39,661 nucleotides of DNA from Nonomuraea sp. SBT364 (GCF_001083785.1 NZ_LAVL01000073.1:1-39661); one strand, 5' to 3'. Shown: positions 24,725 through 32,015, counted from the first letter of the stretch. Notes: generated from the sequence alone by a model not told the origin. Program-made: numbers and translations.

Positions 24725-25362
24725 CCCGCGCAGGGCCTCGATGATCGAGGTGAACGGCTGATGCTCCGCGTGTCGACAGGTGTGAACGCGCTGCTCAAGA
24801 AAGGAAGGCCATCAGCGGGACCCCGACGAGGCCCGCGCTCTCCGGCGACTTCGCCGCGAGCACGACCGGGCCGGTCACGCCGAGCCCCCCGGAGAGGCTC
24901 GCCGACGGCCGGAATCCCATCAGGAACCCGACCGCGAGGACGGGCGCGATGGCCACCAGGCTCCGCAGCCGGATGTGGCCGCCGGGGACCCGGCGCTTGA
25001 GCTCGTCGGCGGTGCCCTCGGCGACCAGCCGGCCCTGATCGAGGACCGCGATGCGGTCGGCGAGCTGGTCGGGGCGAGTCCCGTCGTGAGCTCGTCGAGG
25101 AAGACGATCTGCGGCTCGCCGACGAGCGTCACGGCGAGGTTCAGCTTGCGGCGCATGCCGCCGGAGTAGGACGACGCCAGTTCGGCCGCCGCCTTGGGCC
25201 GGTGCGGGAGATCAGCCATCCGCGCGCACCGCCCTGGTGTACGTGGTCACGTCGTGCCCCGCCACGACCACCTTCCCGGCGCCGTTGGGGCCGAGCAGGG
25301 CGAAGATCGTGCCCGCCCGGACACCCAGGTCGATGCCGTCGAGCACGATCTTGCCCTTGCGC
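24725..25362 (-). pseudogene. DrrA-DrrB drug ABC exporter reduced by multiple internal deletions
   Basis: On the minus strand, pieces of a daunorubicin-type exporter appear in order. A Walker A block ends LLGPNGAGK (25292-25272) but lacks the following TTT helix. VAGHDVTTYTRAVRADG stops. The ABC signature SSYSGGMRRKLNL and VFLDELTTG follow (Walker B with Asp-Glu-Leu), then, shifted in frame, DQLADRIAVLDQGRLVAEG. Pieces of the permease follow: VLAVGFLMGFRPSAS, LAAKSPES, SSAFTPVD and QPFTSIIEALRG. About 210 codons remain of an expected ~580. At least five deletions and several frameshifts are needed, so it is nonfunctional. Confidence 0.8.
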
Positions 25363-25377
25363 CCGCTGCTCCTCGCG

Positions 25378-26826
25378 TCAGAAGTCGTCGGCGGTGCGGA
25401 TCCGGTCGCGGACCCAGACGCCGGCCTCCTTGAGGTTGGCCGTCCCGGCGAACGAGCCGTTCGGGCAGGTGCCGGAGGTGAAGACGGCGCCCGTGCGGAA
25501 GTCGTCGGAGAAGTTCCAGTTCACCCAGCTGATCTTCTTCTGTGCCATCAGGTCGAGGTACTGCTGCGACCTGGCGAAGTTGTTGGCTCCGTCGCCGGAC
25601 GCGCTCTGGGTGCCGAACTCGGTCACGAAGATCGGCAGCCGGTCGGCGGCCCTGGACAGCGTGCTCAGGTACTCGGCGCCGTGCGTGGCCGCGTAGAAGT
25701 GGAACGTATACATGATGTTGGCCGCGTTGACCGGGTTGTTGACGATCTCGGTCTCGTCGCCGTCGCCGGAGACGCCGAGCGACGACCACGCGCGGGTGCC
25801 GACCAGGACCGGGGCGTCGGGGTCGTACTGCCTGATCACCGGGATGAGCTGGTGGGCGTAGTCACGGATGACGGACCAGGTGACGGCGTCGCCGTTCGGC
25901 TCGTTGGCGATCTCGTACAGGACGTTCTTCTTGCCGTCGTGCCGCTGGGCGATCTCGGTGAAGAACGTCCTGGCCCGGCTCAGGTTGTACATCGGGTCGC
26001 CGGGGGTGAGCATGTGCCAGTCGACGATCGCGTACATCCCCCGGGCGGTGGCCATCTCGATCAGGGAGTGCACGCGGTCGGTGAACAGCCGGGGGTTGGT
26101 CTCGTAGCCGCCCTCCTGGACGTACATCGAGATGCGCAGGACGTCGGCCTTCCAGTCGTTCGCCAGCGCGTCGAGCGACGCGGCGTTGAGGCACTGGTTG
26201 TACCACTGGATGCCGTGGCTGCTCATGCCGCGCAGTTGGATCTGCTTGCCGTTCTCGTTGCAGAGCTTGACGCCGCACACCCGTAACTGGCCGTTGGCCT
26301 GGACCGGAGTGCCGCCGCCCGCGCCGGCGGGAGTCCCGTACACCTCCAGCTCCCACAGGGAGTAGCCGTAGGGGGTGCCGCGCTGGGTGCCGTGCACCCG
26401 CACGTACCGGCCGCTGCCGTTGATGGCGAGGTCATCGGTCGCCCCGTCGCCGGCGGCGGTGGAGTAGACGTCGGTCCAGGTGGACCCGTCGGGCGAGGTC
26501 TGCACCCGGTAGGCCCTGGCGTAGGCGACCTCCCAGGTCAGCCGCACCCGGGAGACGGTGTGCGCGGAGCCGAGGTCCACCCGGATCCACTGCGGGTCCA
26601 CCCCCTCGGCGCTGGCCCACCGCGTGGACGCGTTGCCGTCCACCGCCTTGCCCGGCTCCAGGCCGGCGGCCTCGACCGAGGAGGCCGTCACGCTCTTGCC
26701 CTGCGACACCAGCGGGTCGGCCGCCGCCGGCCGCGCTCCGGCCGCGTCCGCGCCCGACGGCACCGCGAGCGGCACCACCAGCGCGGCCACTACCGCGAAG
26801 ATCTTCGCGACTGCACTTCGCCTCAC
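25378..26826 (-). CDS. Secreted glycoside hydrolase family 5 endoglucanase with F5/8 C (discoidin) domain
   Basis: The 482-aa protein has a Sec signal peptide (cleavage near GADAA, residue ~29). A discoidin/F5/8 C carbohydrate-binding domain follows at ~35-165 (KAVDGNASTRW, WIRVDLGS, YVRVHGTQRG, LWELEVYG), then a short linker and a GH5 catalytic domain at ~180-475. The acid/base is Glu309 in IANEP, the nucleophile Glu403 in FVTEFGTQ, with substrate-site IVDWHML. It should cut beta-1,4-glucans such as cellulose outside the cell. The GTG start has a GGGAG ribosome site 6 nt upstream. A CsnR-like palindrome lies at 26859-26877. Confidence 0.93.
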   Translation of the reverse strand: MRRSAVAKIFAVVAALVVPLAVPSGADAAGARPAAADPLVSQGKSVTASSVEAAGLEPGKAVDGNASTRWASAEGVDPQWIRVDLGSAHTVSRVRLTWEVAYARAYRVQTSPDGSTWTDVYSTAAGDGATDDLAINGSGRYVRVHGTQRGTPYGYSLWELEVYGTPAGAGGGTPVQANGQLRVCGVKLCNENGKQIQLRGMSSHGIQWYNQCLNAASLDALANDWKADVLRISMYVQEGGYETNPRLFTDRVHSLIEMATARGMYAIVDWHMLTPGDPMYNLSRARTFFTEIAQRHDGKKNVLYEIANEPNGDAVTWSVIRDYAHQLIPVIRQYDPDAPVLVGTRAWSSLGVSGDGDETEIVNNPVNAANIMYTFHFYAATHGAEYLSTLSRAADRLPIFVTEFGTQSASGDGANNFARSQQYLDLMAQKKISWVNWNFSDDFRTGAVFTSGTCPNGSFAGTANLKEAGVWVRDRIRTADDF

Positions 26827-26858
26827 GAACGACTCCCATCTTTCGGGGGCTCAGCCCG

Positions 26859-26877
26859 GTTAGGAAGGTTTACTAAT
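26859..26877. promoter_or_regulatory. CsnR/ROK-like operator upstream of the GH5 gene
   Basis: GTTAGGAAGGTTTACTAAT matches, at 17 of 19 positions, the palindrome I recall for the ROK-family repressor of chitosanase genes in Streptomyces (RTTAGGAAASTTTCCTAAY). It lies 33 nt upstream of the GTG start, in the 5' leader or promoter, as expected for substrate-induced derepression. Confidence 0.6.
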
Positions 26878-26973
26878 TCGCGGTCGCAGCCTAAATTTGA
26901 CAACGGCATTTACACAAGACCCAAAGTTGAAAACCGGCATCCAGCCCCATAAGCGCTGCCCTGCGCGACGAGT

Positions 26974-26992
26974 TGGTAAGGAAGACTTACCA
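26974..26992. repeat. Second palindrome TGGTAAG-N5-CTTACCA
   Basis: Perfect 7-bp arms surround GAAGA, 148 nt upstream of the GH5 start. The core TAAGGAAGACTTA resembles the nearer operator, so it may be an upstream, weaker regulator site. Confidence 0.4.
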
Positions 26993-27021
26993 GCGCCGCT
27001 CCTGGGCGCTCAACGCGAGCC

Positions 27022-27048
27022 AACGCCGGCCCGGGTCGGGCCGGCGTT
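27022..27048 (-). terminator. Hairpin terminator after the crystallin-like gene pair
   Basis: AACGCCGGCCCG and its perfect complement form a 12-bp stem with a 3-nt loop, 45 nt beyond the stop of the gene at 27093. There is no long T-run, as is common for actinobacterial terminators. Confidence 0.65.
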
Positions 27049-27092
27049 CATTGATCAGGTCGCTCTGTTGACCACACTGGTGGCCGATTCGG

Positions 27093-27860
27093 CTAGCGGC
27101 GGATCGGGCCGTGGTTCTCGACGGAGGAGATCCGGTCGTTCCAGCCGATCCGCTCCATGTCGGGGATGTCGATGTTCGGCGTCCCCCACAGCCTGGAGCC
27201 GGTGTAGTGGTGGTGCTCGTAGTAGAACACCAGGCAGTCGGTCGCCCCGGTCGAGCTGATCGTGTCGTTCCAGTCGGAGCCCGGCCAGGAGCCGTGCCTG
27301 ACCTCGGTCAGATCCCTCCACCCGTGGGAGGCGGGCAGCCAGAACCAGTCGCCCGCGAAGAAGTGGTGCTCGAACATCTGCACCTGCCCGATCGTCGGCG
27401 GTCTGGTCCCCATGGCCGGTTGGCCCTCCGCCCTGCCGATGGCGGAGGCCGCCCACACCGCGGCGCGCAGCGGCCGGTCGTCGGTGTAGGCCAGAATCCG
27501 GTCAGGTGAACCGTCGGCGACGAAGGTCAGCATCTGACCGTCGAAGCGCGTGATGTCCGCCGGGTCGTACTCGACCCCGTCCACGACCACCGCCACCTGC
27601 GGCGGCCGGTGGCTCAGCGGGGCATCGGCGGCCGGGGCCGGCGCCGCCGGGCCGAGCAGCCGGAGGGAGTCGATCGGTTCCGGCCGGGCCGGCGGCGGGG
27701 TGGCCAGGGCGCGCTGGACCAGGGATTCGAGCGTGGTGATCCCTGCCTCGTCGAGCACCGCCAGGACGTCGTCCTCGGTCAGCCCGCCCACGTTCGCGGA
27801 GAAGTGCAGGAGCTTCTCCACGTCTTTCCTGGTCTCCATGCTGAGCTGATCGTTCGACAT
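27093..27860 (-). CDS. Beta-gamma-crystallin-like protein, paralogue A
   Basis: This 255-aa protein lacks a signal peptide. Residues 1-55 form a helical module (ETRKDVEKLLHF, EDDVLAVLDEAGITTLESLV), followed by a Pro/Ala linker. A conserved middle module spans 84-138 (VDGVEYDPADITRFDGQM). The C-terminal beta-gamma-crystallin-like domain (160-250) has two N/D-N/D-x-x-S/T-S calcium clamps, WNDTISS (197-203) and WNDRISS (240-246), with aromatic corners FEHHFFAGDWFW and YYEHHHYTGS. Double-clamp domains bind two Ca2+ and are structurally stabilising. It follows paralogue B by 57 nt, probably in one transcript. Role unknown. Confidence 0.8.
   Translation of the reverse strand: MSNDQLSMETRKDVEKLLHFSANVGGLTEDDVLAVLDEAGITTLESLVQRALATPPPARPEPIDSLRLLGPAAPAPAADAPLSHRPPQVAVVVDGVEYDPADITRFDGQMLTFVADGSPDRILAYTDDRPLRAAVWAASAIGRAEGQPAMGTRPPTIGQVQMFEHHFFAGDWFWLPASHGWRDLTEVRHGSWPGSDWNDTISSTGATDCLVFYYEHHHYTGSRLWGTPNIDIPDMERIGWNDRISSVENHGPIRR
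27447..27611 (-). repeat. Near-identical 165-bp block, copy 1 (paralogue A)
   Basis: It encodes residues 84-138 of paralogue A. The second copy is at 28275-28439. Only about four bases differ and the 55-aa protein block is effectively identical, whereas sequence on either side has diverged clearly. The pattern suggests recent gene conversion between the two paralogues. Confidence 0.8.
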
Positions 27861-27917
27861 GAGGCGGGACTCCGTCCTTCGCGGGGGTGATCAGGTGGGT
27901 GCCGGCCTGCCCGGTGG

Positions 27918-28685
27918 TCAGCGTCGGCCGTTGCCGTGGTTGGCGACCGACGAGATGCGGTCGTTCCAGCCGATCCGCTGCAGGTCGTCCAGGGCGATGC
28001 CGGGCGGGGCGTACAGCGCGATGCCGCCGAAGTTGATGTGCTCGTAGTAGTAGACGAGGCAGTCGGTCGGCTTGGCGGAGCTGATGGTGTCGTTCCAGTC
28101 AGATCCGGGCCAGGTGCCGTGCCTGACCTCGGTCAGGTCCGGCCACCCCTGCCGGGCGCCGCACCAGAACCAGTCGCCGTCGTAGAAGTGGTGCTCGAAC
28201 ATCTGGACCTCGCCCTGGGTGACCTGGGACCCCGCGAACGCCGGGGCGCTCGGGGACTGCGCGCCGAGCGAGGTCGCCGCCCACACCGCGGCGCGCAGCG
28301 GCCGGTCGTCGGTGTAGGCCAGAATCCGGTCGGGTGAACCGTCGGCGACGAAGGTCAGCATCTGACCGTCGAACCGCGTGATGTCCGCCGGGTCGTACTC
28401 GACCCCGTCCACGACCACTGCCACCTGCGGCGGCCGGTGCTTCAGCGGGGCATCGCCGGCCGCCGGCCGGGCGGGCGCCAGCAGCCGGGCGGGGTCGAGC
28501 GGTTGCGGCTCGGCGGGCGGCGGCAGCGCGAGGGCGTGCTGGACCAGGGCCTTGAGCGTGGTGATGCCTGATTCACGCAGGACTCCGAGCACGTCGTCCT
28601 CGCGCAGTCCGCCCACGTTGCCGGAGAACTGCAGGAGCTTGTCGACGCCTCGCCGGGTCTCGCTGCTGAGCTGGTCACGAGCCAT
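27918..28685 (-). CDS. Beta-gamma-crystallin-like protein, paralogue B
   Basis: This 255-aa protein is collinear with paralogue A: helical module 1-55 (ETRRGVDKLLQF, EDDVLGVLRESGITTLKALV), linker, invariant middle module 83-137, and C-terminal domain with WNDTISS (197-203) and WNDRISS (240-246). The extra Cys in WFWCGARQG and the loop YYYEHINFGGIALY differ from A; the latter fits the classic crystallin Y-x-x-x-x-F-x-G corner better. It lies 129 nt after the 59-aa CxxC gene and is probably in the same long minus-strand unit. Cytoplasmic by sequence. Confidence 0.8.
   Translation of the reverse strand: MARDQLSSETRRGVDKLLQFSGNVGGLREDDVLGVLRESGITTLKALVQHALALPPPAEPQPLDPARLLAPARPAAGDAPLKHRPPQVAVVVDGVEYDPADITRFDGQMLTFVADGSPDRILAYTDDRPLRAAVWAATSLGAQSPSAPAFAGSQVTQGEVQMFEHHFYDGDWFWCGARQGWPDLTEVRHGTWPGSDWNDTISSAKPTDCLVYYYEHINFGGIALYAPPGIALDDLQRIGWNDRISSVANHGNGRR
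28275..28439 (-). repeat. Near-identical 165-bp block, copy 2 (paralogue B)
   Basis: Partner of 27447-27611. It encodes residues 83-137 of paralogue B with the same codon choices throughout, which argues for DNA-level homogenisation rather than only protein-level constraint. Confidence 0.8.
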
Positions 28686-28814
28686 GTCGGGCCTCCGTCC
28701 GAGAGGGGATGCCGCTCCAGAGTGCTCGTGGGACCGATGCAGCAGAAGTAGCCCGGTCGCGACAGAATGGACATGAATGACCGCGGAGAGTCACTATGAC
28801 GCCAGGAATCAGGC

Positions 28815-28994
28815 TCACACGGTGGCCGGGCCGGGGATGTCTATGTCGTTCCCGCTGATCAGCAGGAGGTGATGTCCTTCGTAGCAGGTCAGCTCCACGG
28901 CTATGACGCCGGGTTCGAGGTTGTGCATGCCGATGACGTGGTTGGCGGGGAGCAGGAAGCGCTCGTCGCAATCGCCGCAGTAGGCCAGGAACAT
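28815..28994 (-). CDS. 59-aa zinc-ribbon-like small protein
   Basis: A short gene between the E1-like enzyme and the crystallin-like pair. The product starts MFLAYCGDCDERF and has C6-x-x-C9, then C37 with H41 and H42 (TCYEGHH), a likely zinc site, plus hydrophobic strands (VIAVELTC, LLLIS) and the tail GNDIDIPGPATV. AGGGAAG precedes the ATG and the gap to the upstream enzyme's stop is 30 nt, so cotranscription is very likely. It could be a zinc-binding partner of the enzyme or, speculatively, its substrate. No named family recognised. Confidence 0.7.
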   Translation of the reverse strand: MFLAYCGDCDERFLLPANHVIGMHNLEPGVIAVELTCYEGHHLLLISGNDIDIPGPATV

Positions 28995-29024
28995 GGTGTA
29001 CTTCCCTTTTGCTGGTGGGGACGA

Positions 29025-30083
29025 TCAGGTGATGACTTGGCCCAGGTCCAGGTGGCCGTGGAAGGGTGACAGTCGTTCGCCCAGGAGCAGGCGGCGGGCA
29101 ACGTGGGCGATCTGCCCGGCTGCGTAGCGCGCTTCACCGGCGAGTTGGGGATATCCGGACAAGTCGGTCCCGATGAGCCCGACCGACTCCTTGGAGCGCT
29201 CGGACAGGGCCGACGCCCCGCCCAGCCACTCGACCAGGGCGGCGAACCGGTCCGCCGAGCCCCCGAGGCCGGGCCCGACCAGTCCGTGGAACGGGGGAAG
29301 CTCGGGGTGCGTGGCATAGGGCTCCACGCTGAGGAATCCGCGCTCGTCCGCGGCGTAGACGACGTTCAGGCCGAGCCGCCGCGCGGCCGTACGCGTGTCG
29401 TACTTGGCCGCCATGCCGTCACACTCCTCCACCAGCAGGTCGAGGCCGCGCAGCAGGTCCTCGACGTTGTCCCGGCCGACCTCCTCCTCGACGAGGGTGA
29501 CCTGGAGGTACGGATCGATCGCGGCGATCCGGCGGGCGGCTATGCGCGTCTTGAGCAGGCCGAGGTCGGCATGGCCGGCGCCGAGCCGGTTCAGGTTGGA
29601 CAGCTCCAGGCGGTCGAAGTCGGCCAGCACGAGATGTCCGCACAGGTGTTCCTGGGCGATCACGACCGCCGCCTCCGCGCCCACCGACAGCCCGAGGACG
29701 CCGACGCGTTTGGTGCGCAGGATCCGCTGTTCGGCGCGGGTGATCTTGTTGCGGTTCCGGTCTGTCACGACCTGGAGGTATTCGTCGGGGGGTAGCAGGT
29801 GGGTGACCTGCGCTGTCCAGGGAAGGTAGGCCCAGCATCCGTACGCCGCCAGATCGTCCGGCCGTGCCCGTTCGCCCGCGGGTGGCCGCAGCGAGGCCAG
29901 CTCATCGAGCTGGCGGTCGATGGTGTCCAGGACCGCGATGCCGTGCTCCCGGCACAGTGCGCCGAACCGCAGCCGCTCGCCGGCCGCCAGCCGCACCAGG
30001 TGCGGCCGCCAGCTCTGCTCGGGTTCGTGGCCGGGTGCGGCCAAGGTCTCGGCGAATCGGTCGAGGCCGATGGCCGGGGTCAT
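29025..30083 (-). CDS. ThiF/E1-like adenylyltransferase, stand-alone
   Basis: The 352-aa E1-type protein has an N-terminal helical extension of ~115 residues, then KITRAEQRILRTKRVGVLGL. Its ATP-binding Rossmann motif is GLSVGAEAA, followed by ADFDRLELSNLNR (Asp plus R-finger strand) and VEECDGMAAKYDTR. It resembles the first half of mycobacterial Rv1355c-like proteins, which continue into a nitroreductase domain missing here. E1 enzymes adenylate a C-terminal carboxylate of a small protein or peptide. No CxxC zinc knuckle or obvious catalytic Cys is seen. The ATG overlaps the GNAT stop (ATGA). Confidence 0.85.
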   Translation of the reverse strand: MTPAIGLDRFAETLAAPGHEPEQSWRPHLVRLAAGERLRFGALCREHGIAVLDTIDRQLDELASLRPPAGERARPDDLAAYGCWAYLPWTAQVTHLLPPDEYLQVVTDRNRNKITRAEQRILRTKRVGVLGLSVGAEAAVVIAQEHLCGHLVLADFDRLELSNLNRLGAGHADLGLLKTRIAARRIAAIDPYLQVTLVEEEVGRDNVEDLLRGLDLLVEECDGMAAKYDTRTAARRLGLNVVYAADERGFLSVEPYATHPELPPFHGLVGPGLGGSADRFAALVEWLGGASALSERSKESVGLIGTDLSGYPQLAGEARYAAGQIAHVARRLLLGERLSPFHGHLDLGQVIT

Positions 30084-30637
30084 CGGGCGCCTCCCGCGTA
30101 CGTGCCGCCGCCCGTGGCCGCCGCCGCGCGCAGGTCCAGTTCGTAGACCTGGCCGACGAGGTCCACGCCGAAGCTGTGGTGCGCTTCCTCCTCGACCAGG
30201 CGGAAGCCGCGCGAGCGATAGATGTGGCCGGCGGCGACGAGCGGATGGTTGGTCCAGAGCTTCATCCGCTGGTAGCCGGTCCGGCGGGCGAAGGCCAGGC
30301 ACTCGTCCACCAGCCTGGCGCCGAGCCGGTGCCCGCGCGCCGCCGGGTCGACCAGCAGGATGCGCAGCTGGGCCGTCGTCCTGTCGGCGGCGACGCAGAA
30401 GACGCAGCCGACGCGGCGGCCGTCGAGTTCGGCTATCCAGGCGGCTTCGCGGGCCGGGTCGTGGTCGGCCGCGTAGTCGGCGACGATGCGGGCCACGAGC
30501 GCCTCGAAGTCGCCGTCCCAGCCGAACTCGGCGGCGTACGTCTCGCCATGGGCCATCACCACCCAGCCGAGATCACCCGGCCGCCCCAGGCGGCGTATCG
30601 CCATCGTCCCCATCGTCCCCATCGACCGGTCGTCCAT
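30080..30637 (-). CDS. GNAT family N-acetyltransferase
   Basis: The 185-aa protein has a complete GNAT core. Motif A is LLVDPAARGHRLGARLVDEC (acetyl-CoA pyrophosphate loop R-G-H-R-L-G); LWTNHPLVAAGHIYRSRGFR is motif B. ATG 30637 has GGAGG just upstream; three in-frame ATGs lie within the first 12 codons in a GGGGACGAT-type repeat, so MAIRRLG at codon 12 is an alternative start. It heads the minus-strand unit E1-like / CxxC protein / crystallin-like pair and is divergent from a TetR gene that shares its operator. Confidence 0.87.
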   Translation of the reverse strand: MDDRSMGTMGTMAIRRLGRPGDLGWVVMAHGETYAAEFGWDGDFEALVARIVADYAADHDPAREAAWIAELDGRRVGCVFCVAADRTTAQLRILLVDPAARGHRLGARLVDECLAFARRTGYQRMKLWTNHPLVAAGHIYRSRGFRLVEEEAHHSFGVDLVGQVYELDLRAAAATGGGTYAGGAR

Positions 30638-30654
30638 GGCACCTCCATCTGACT

Positions 30655-30674
30655 ACTGAAACAGTCGTTTCAGT
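30655..30674. promoter_or_regulatory. TetR operator ACTGAAAC-N4-GTTTCAGT
   Basis: A perfect 8-bp dyad with a 4-nt centre (AGTC) lies in the 51-nt gap between the divergent GNAT and TetR genes, 14 nt before the TetR ATG. Its size and symmetry are typical of TetR-family operators, so both directions are probably repressed by the adjacent regulator. Confidence 0.75.
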
Positions 30675-30688
30675 GCCAAAGTAGCTCC

Positions 30689-31315
30689 ATGAGCGAGACA
30701 GCGCGACCCGACTCCGCACGCAAACAGGAACTTCTCGAACGGGCCTACCGCTATGTCCTGGAACAGGGGCTGGTGGAGCTGTCCCTCCGGCCCCTGGCGG
30801 CCGCCATCGGCTCCAGCCCTCGCGTCCTGCTGTTCCTCTTCGGCTCGAAGGAGGGGCTGATCAGGGCCCTGCTGGCCCGCGCGCGCAGCGACGAGCTCGA
30901 CTTCCTCGCCCGTACCCGAGCCCAGGCCCAGGCCCAGGCCCAGGACCACGGCGCAGGCTCCGGTGCCGGCGACCTGGCCGCCGCCATCCGCGCCACCTGG
31001 CGCTGGCTCTCCGCGGAGCCGACGCGGCCGCTGCTCAAGCTCTGGGTCGAGGCGTACGCGCGCTCCATCGTCGAACCGGACGGCCCATGGGCGCACTTCG
31101 CCCGGCAGACGGTCGAGGACTGGCTCGCCCTGCTGGCCACGGCCCAGCCCGGCGATTCCACCGCCGAGCGCACCCTCGCCCTGGCCGTCCTGCGCGGCGC
31201 CCTGCTCGACCTCCTCGCCACCGGCGACCTGGAGCGCGTCGCCGCGGCGATCGAGCACTACCTGAGTCTCGCACCACCGCAGCACCGATCGAGCGGCCAG
31301 GAACCGGGCTCATAG
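30689..31315 (+). CDS. TetR family transcriptional regulator
   Basis: The 208-aa regulator has an N-terminal HTH (residues ~10-55: LLERAYRYVLEQGLVELSLR, PLAAAIGSSPRVLLFLFGSK) and a helical C-terminus. An Ala-Gln repeat (residues 78-85) lies in the linker, encoded by four CCCAGG units. There is no clear ribosome site before ATG 30689, so translation may be leaderless or weak. It likely controls itself and the GNAT/E1/crystallin-like series through the operator at 30655-30674. Confidence 0.9.
   Translation: MSETARPDSARKQELLERAYRYVLEQGLVELSLRPLAAAIGSSPRVLLFLFGSKEGLIRALLARARSDELDFLARTRAQAQAQAQDHGAGSGAGDLAAAIRATWRWLSAEPTRPLLKLWVEAYARSIVEPDGPWAHFARQTVEDWLALLATAQPGDSTAERTLALAVLRGALLDLLATGDLERVAAAIEHYLSLAPPQHRSSGQEPGS
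30921..30944 (+). repeat. CCCAGG x4 microsatellite within tetR
   Basis: Four perfect hexamers encode the Ala-Gln repeat of the TetR protein. The unit is a multiple of three, so slippage would change linker length without a frameshift. Confidence 0.85.
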
Positions 31316-31383
31316 GGCCCTTGCCCGCCGTCCAAGACGTCCAGAAGGTTCATCGTGTCGGTCGGCGCTGCGAGCATGGCGGA

Positions 31384-31959
31384 ATGATCACGACCCCCGG
31401 TGACTATGCCTGGTTCTCCTACGAGCGCTTCCCCGAGCTGGCGGAGGCCTACTGCTTCACCTACGTACGCGGCCTGACCCCCGGGCAACTGGTGGCCCGG
31501 CTCGGTGGCAGGCCGGCGGACTTCACGCCCATGACGCTTGAGAGGCTGTGCGAGACGCGCCACAGGAGCACCTACGACACCGCGTTTCTCGGCGTCATGC
31601 CGCTGGGCGACTGGGCGTTCCTCGTCGAGCCCAACGGCGGGCTCGGCGCCGACGAACGGATCATCACTTCGTTGTCGGCACGAACCCGCCTCGTCTCCCA
31701 GTTCCGCGACGTCGAAGGCGTCGAGTACTTCCACTGGAGCGAAAACGGCGAGATCCGGTTCTCCTTCGGCGCTGACGAGGGTTACTCGGAAGTGGTGCCG
31801 GACGAGGTCGCGGAGCCCATGCGGCGGATCGACGCCGACTACGCAGACCTCTACCCCGGCGACGGACCCGCGTTCCTGCTCGCCGAGCATCTCACCGGCA
31901 TCACGCTGACACCGGAGATGCTGAAGTCGTCCACCTACCTGTGCGGAGTCATCCCCTGA
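31384..31959 (+). CDS. DUF6461 family protein
   Basis: The 191-aa cytoplasmic protein has the DUF6461 pattern: YAWFSYERFPELAEAYCFTY near the N-terminus, VRGLTPGQLVARLGG, GDWAFLVEPNG, then DVEGVEYFHWSENGEIRFSF in the middle. The family is frequent and often multi-copy in actinomycetes and has no assigned biochemical role. ATG 31384 is chosen as the family start; the ribosome site is weak. It lies 68 nt after the TetR gene. Confidence 0.8.
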   Translation: MITTPGDYAWFSYERFPELAEAYCFTYVRGLTPGQLVARLGGRPADFTPMTLERLCETRHRSTYDTAFLGVMPLGDWAFLVEPNGGLGADERIITSLSARTRLVSQFRDVEGVEYFHWSENGEIRFSFGADEGYSEVVPDEVAEPMRRIDADYADLYPGDGPAFLLAEHLTGITLTPEMLKSSTYLCGVIP

Positions 31960-32015
31960 CTGGACCGCCCGGGCCGCTGCGGGAACGACCTGACACCGTC
32001 GAGGCCGCCTACCGG

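Noticed and set aside
28680..28774. Cys-containing peptide frame starting MSILSRPGYFCCIGP upstream of paralogue B
   Set aside because: Considered as a RiPP precursor. It has no ribosome site, runs into the next gene in a wrong frame, and no cyclase, peptidase or transporter is nearby.
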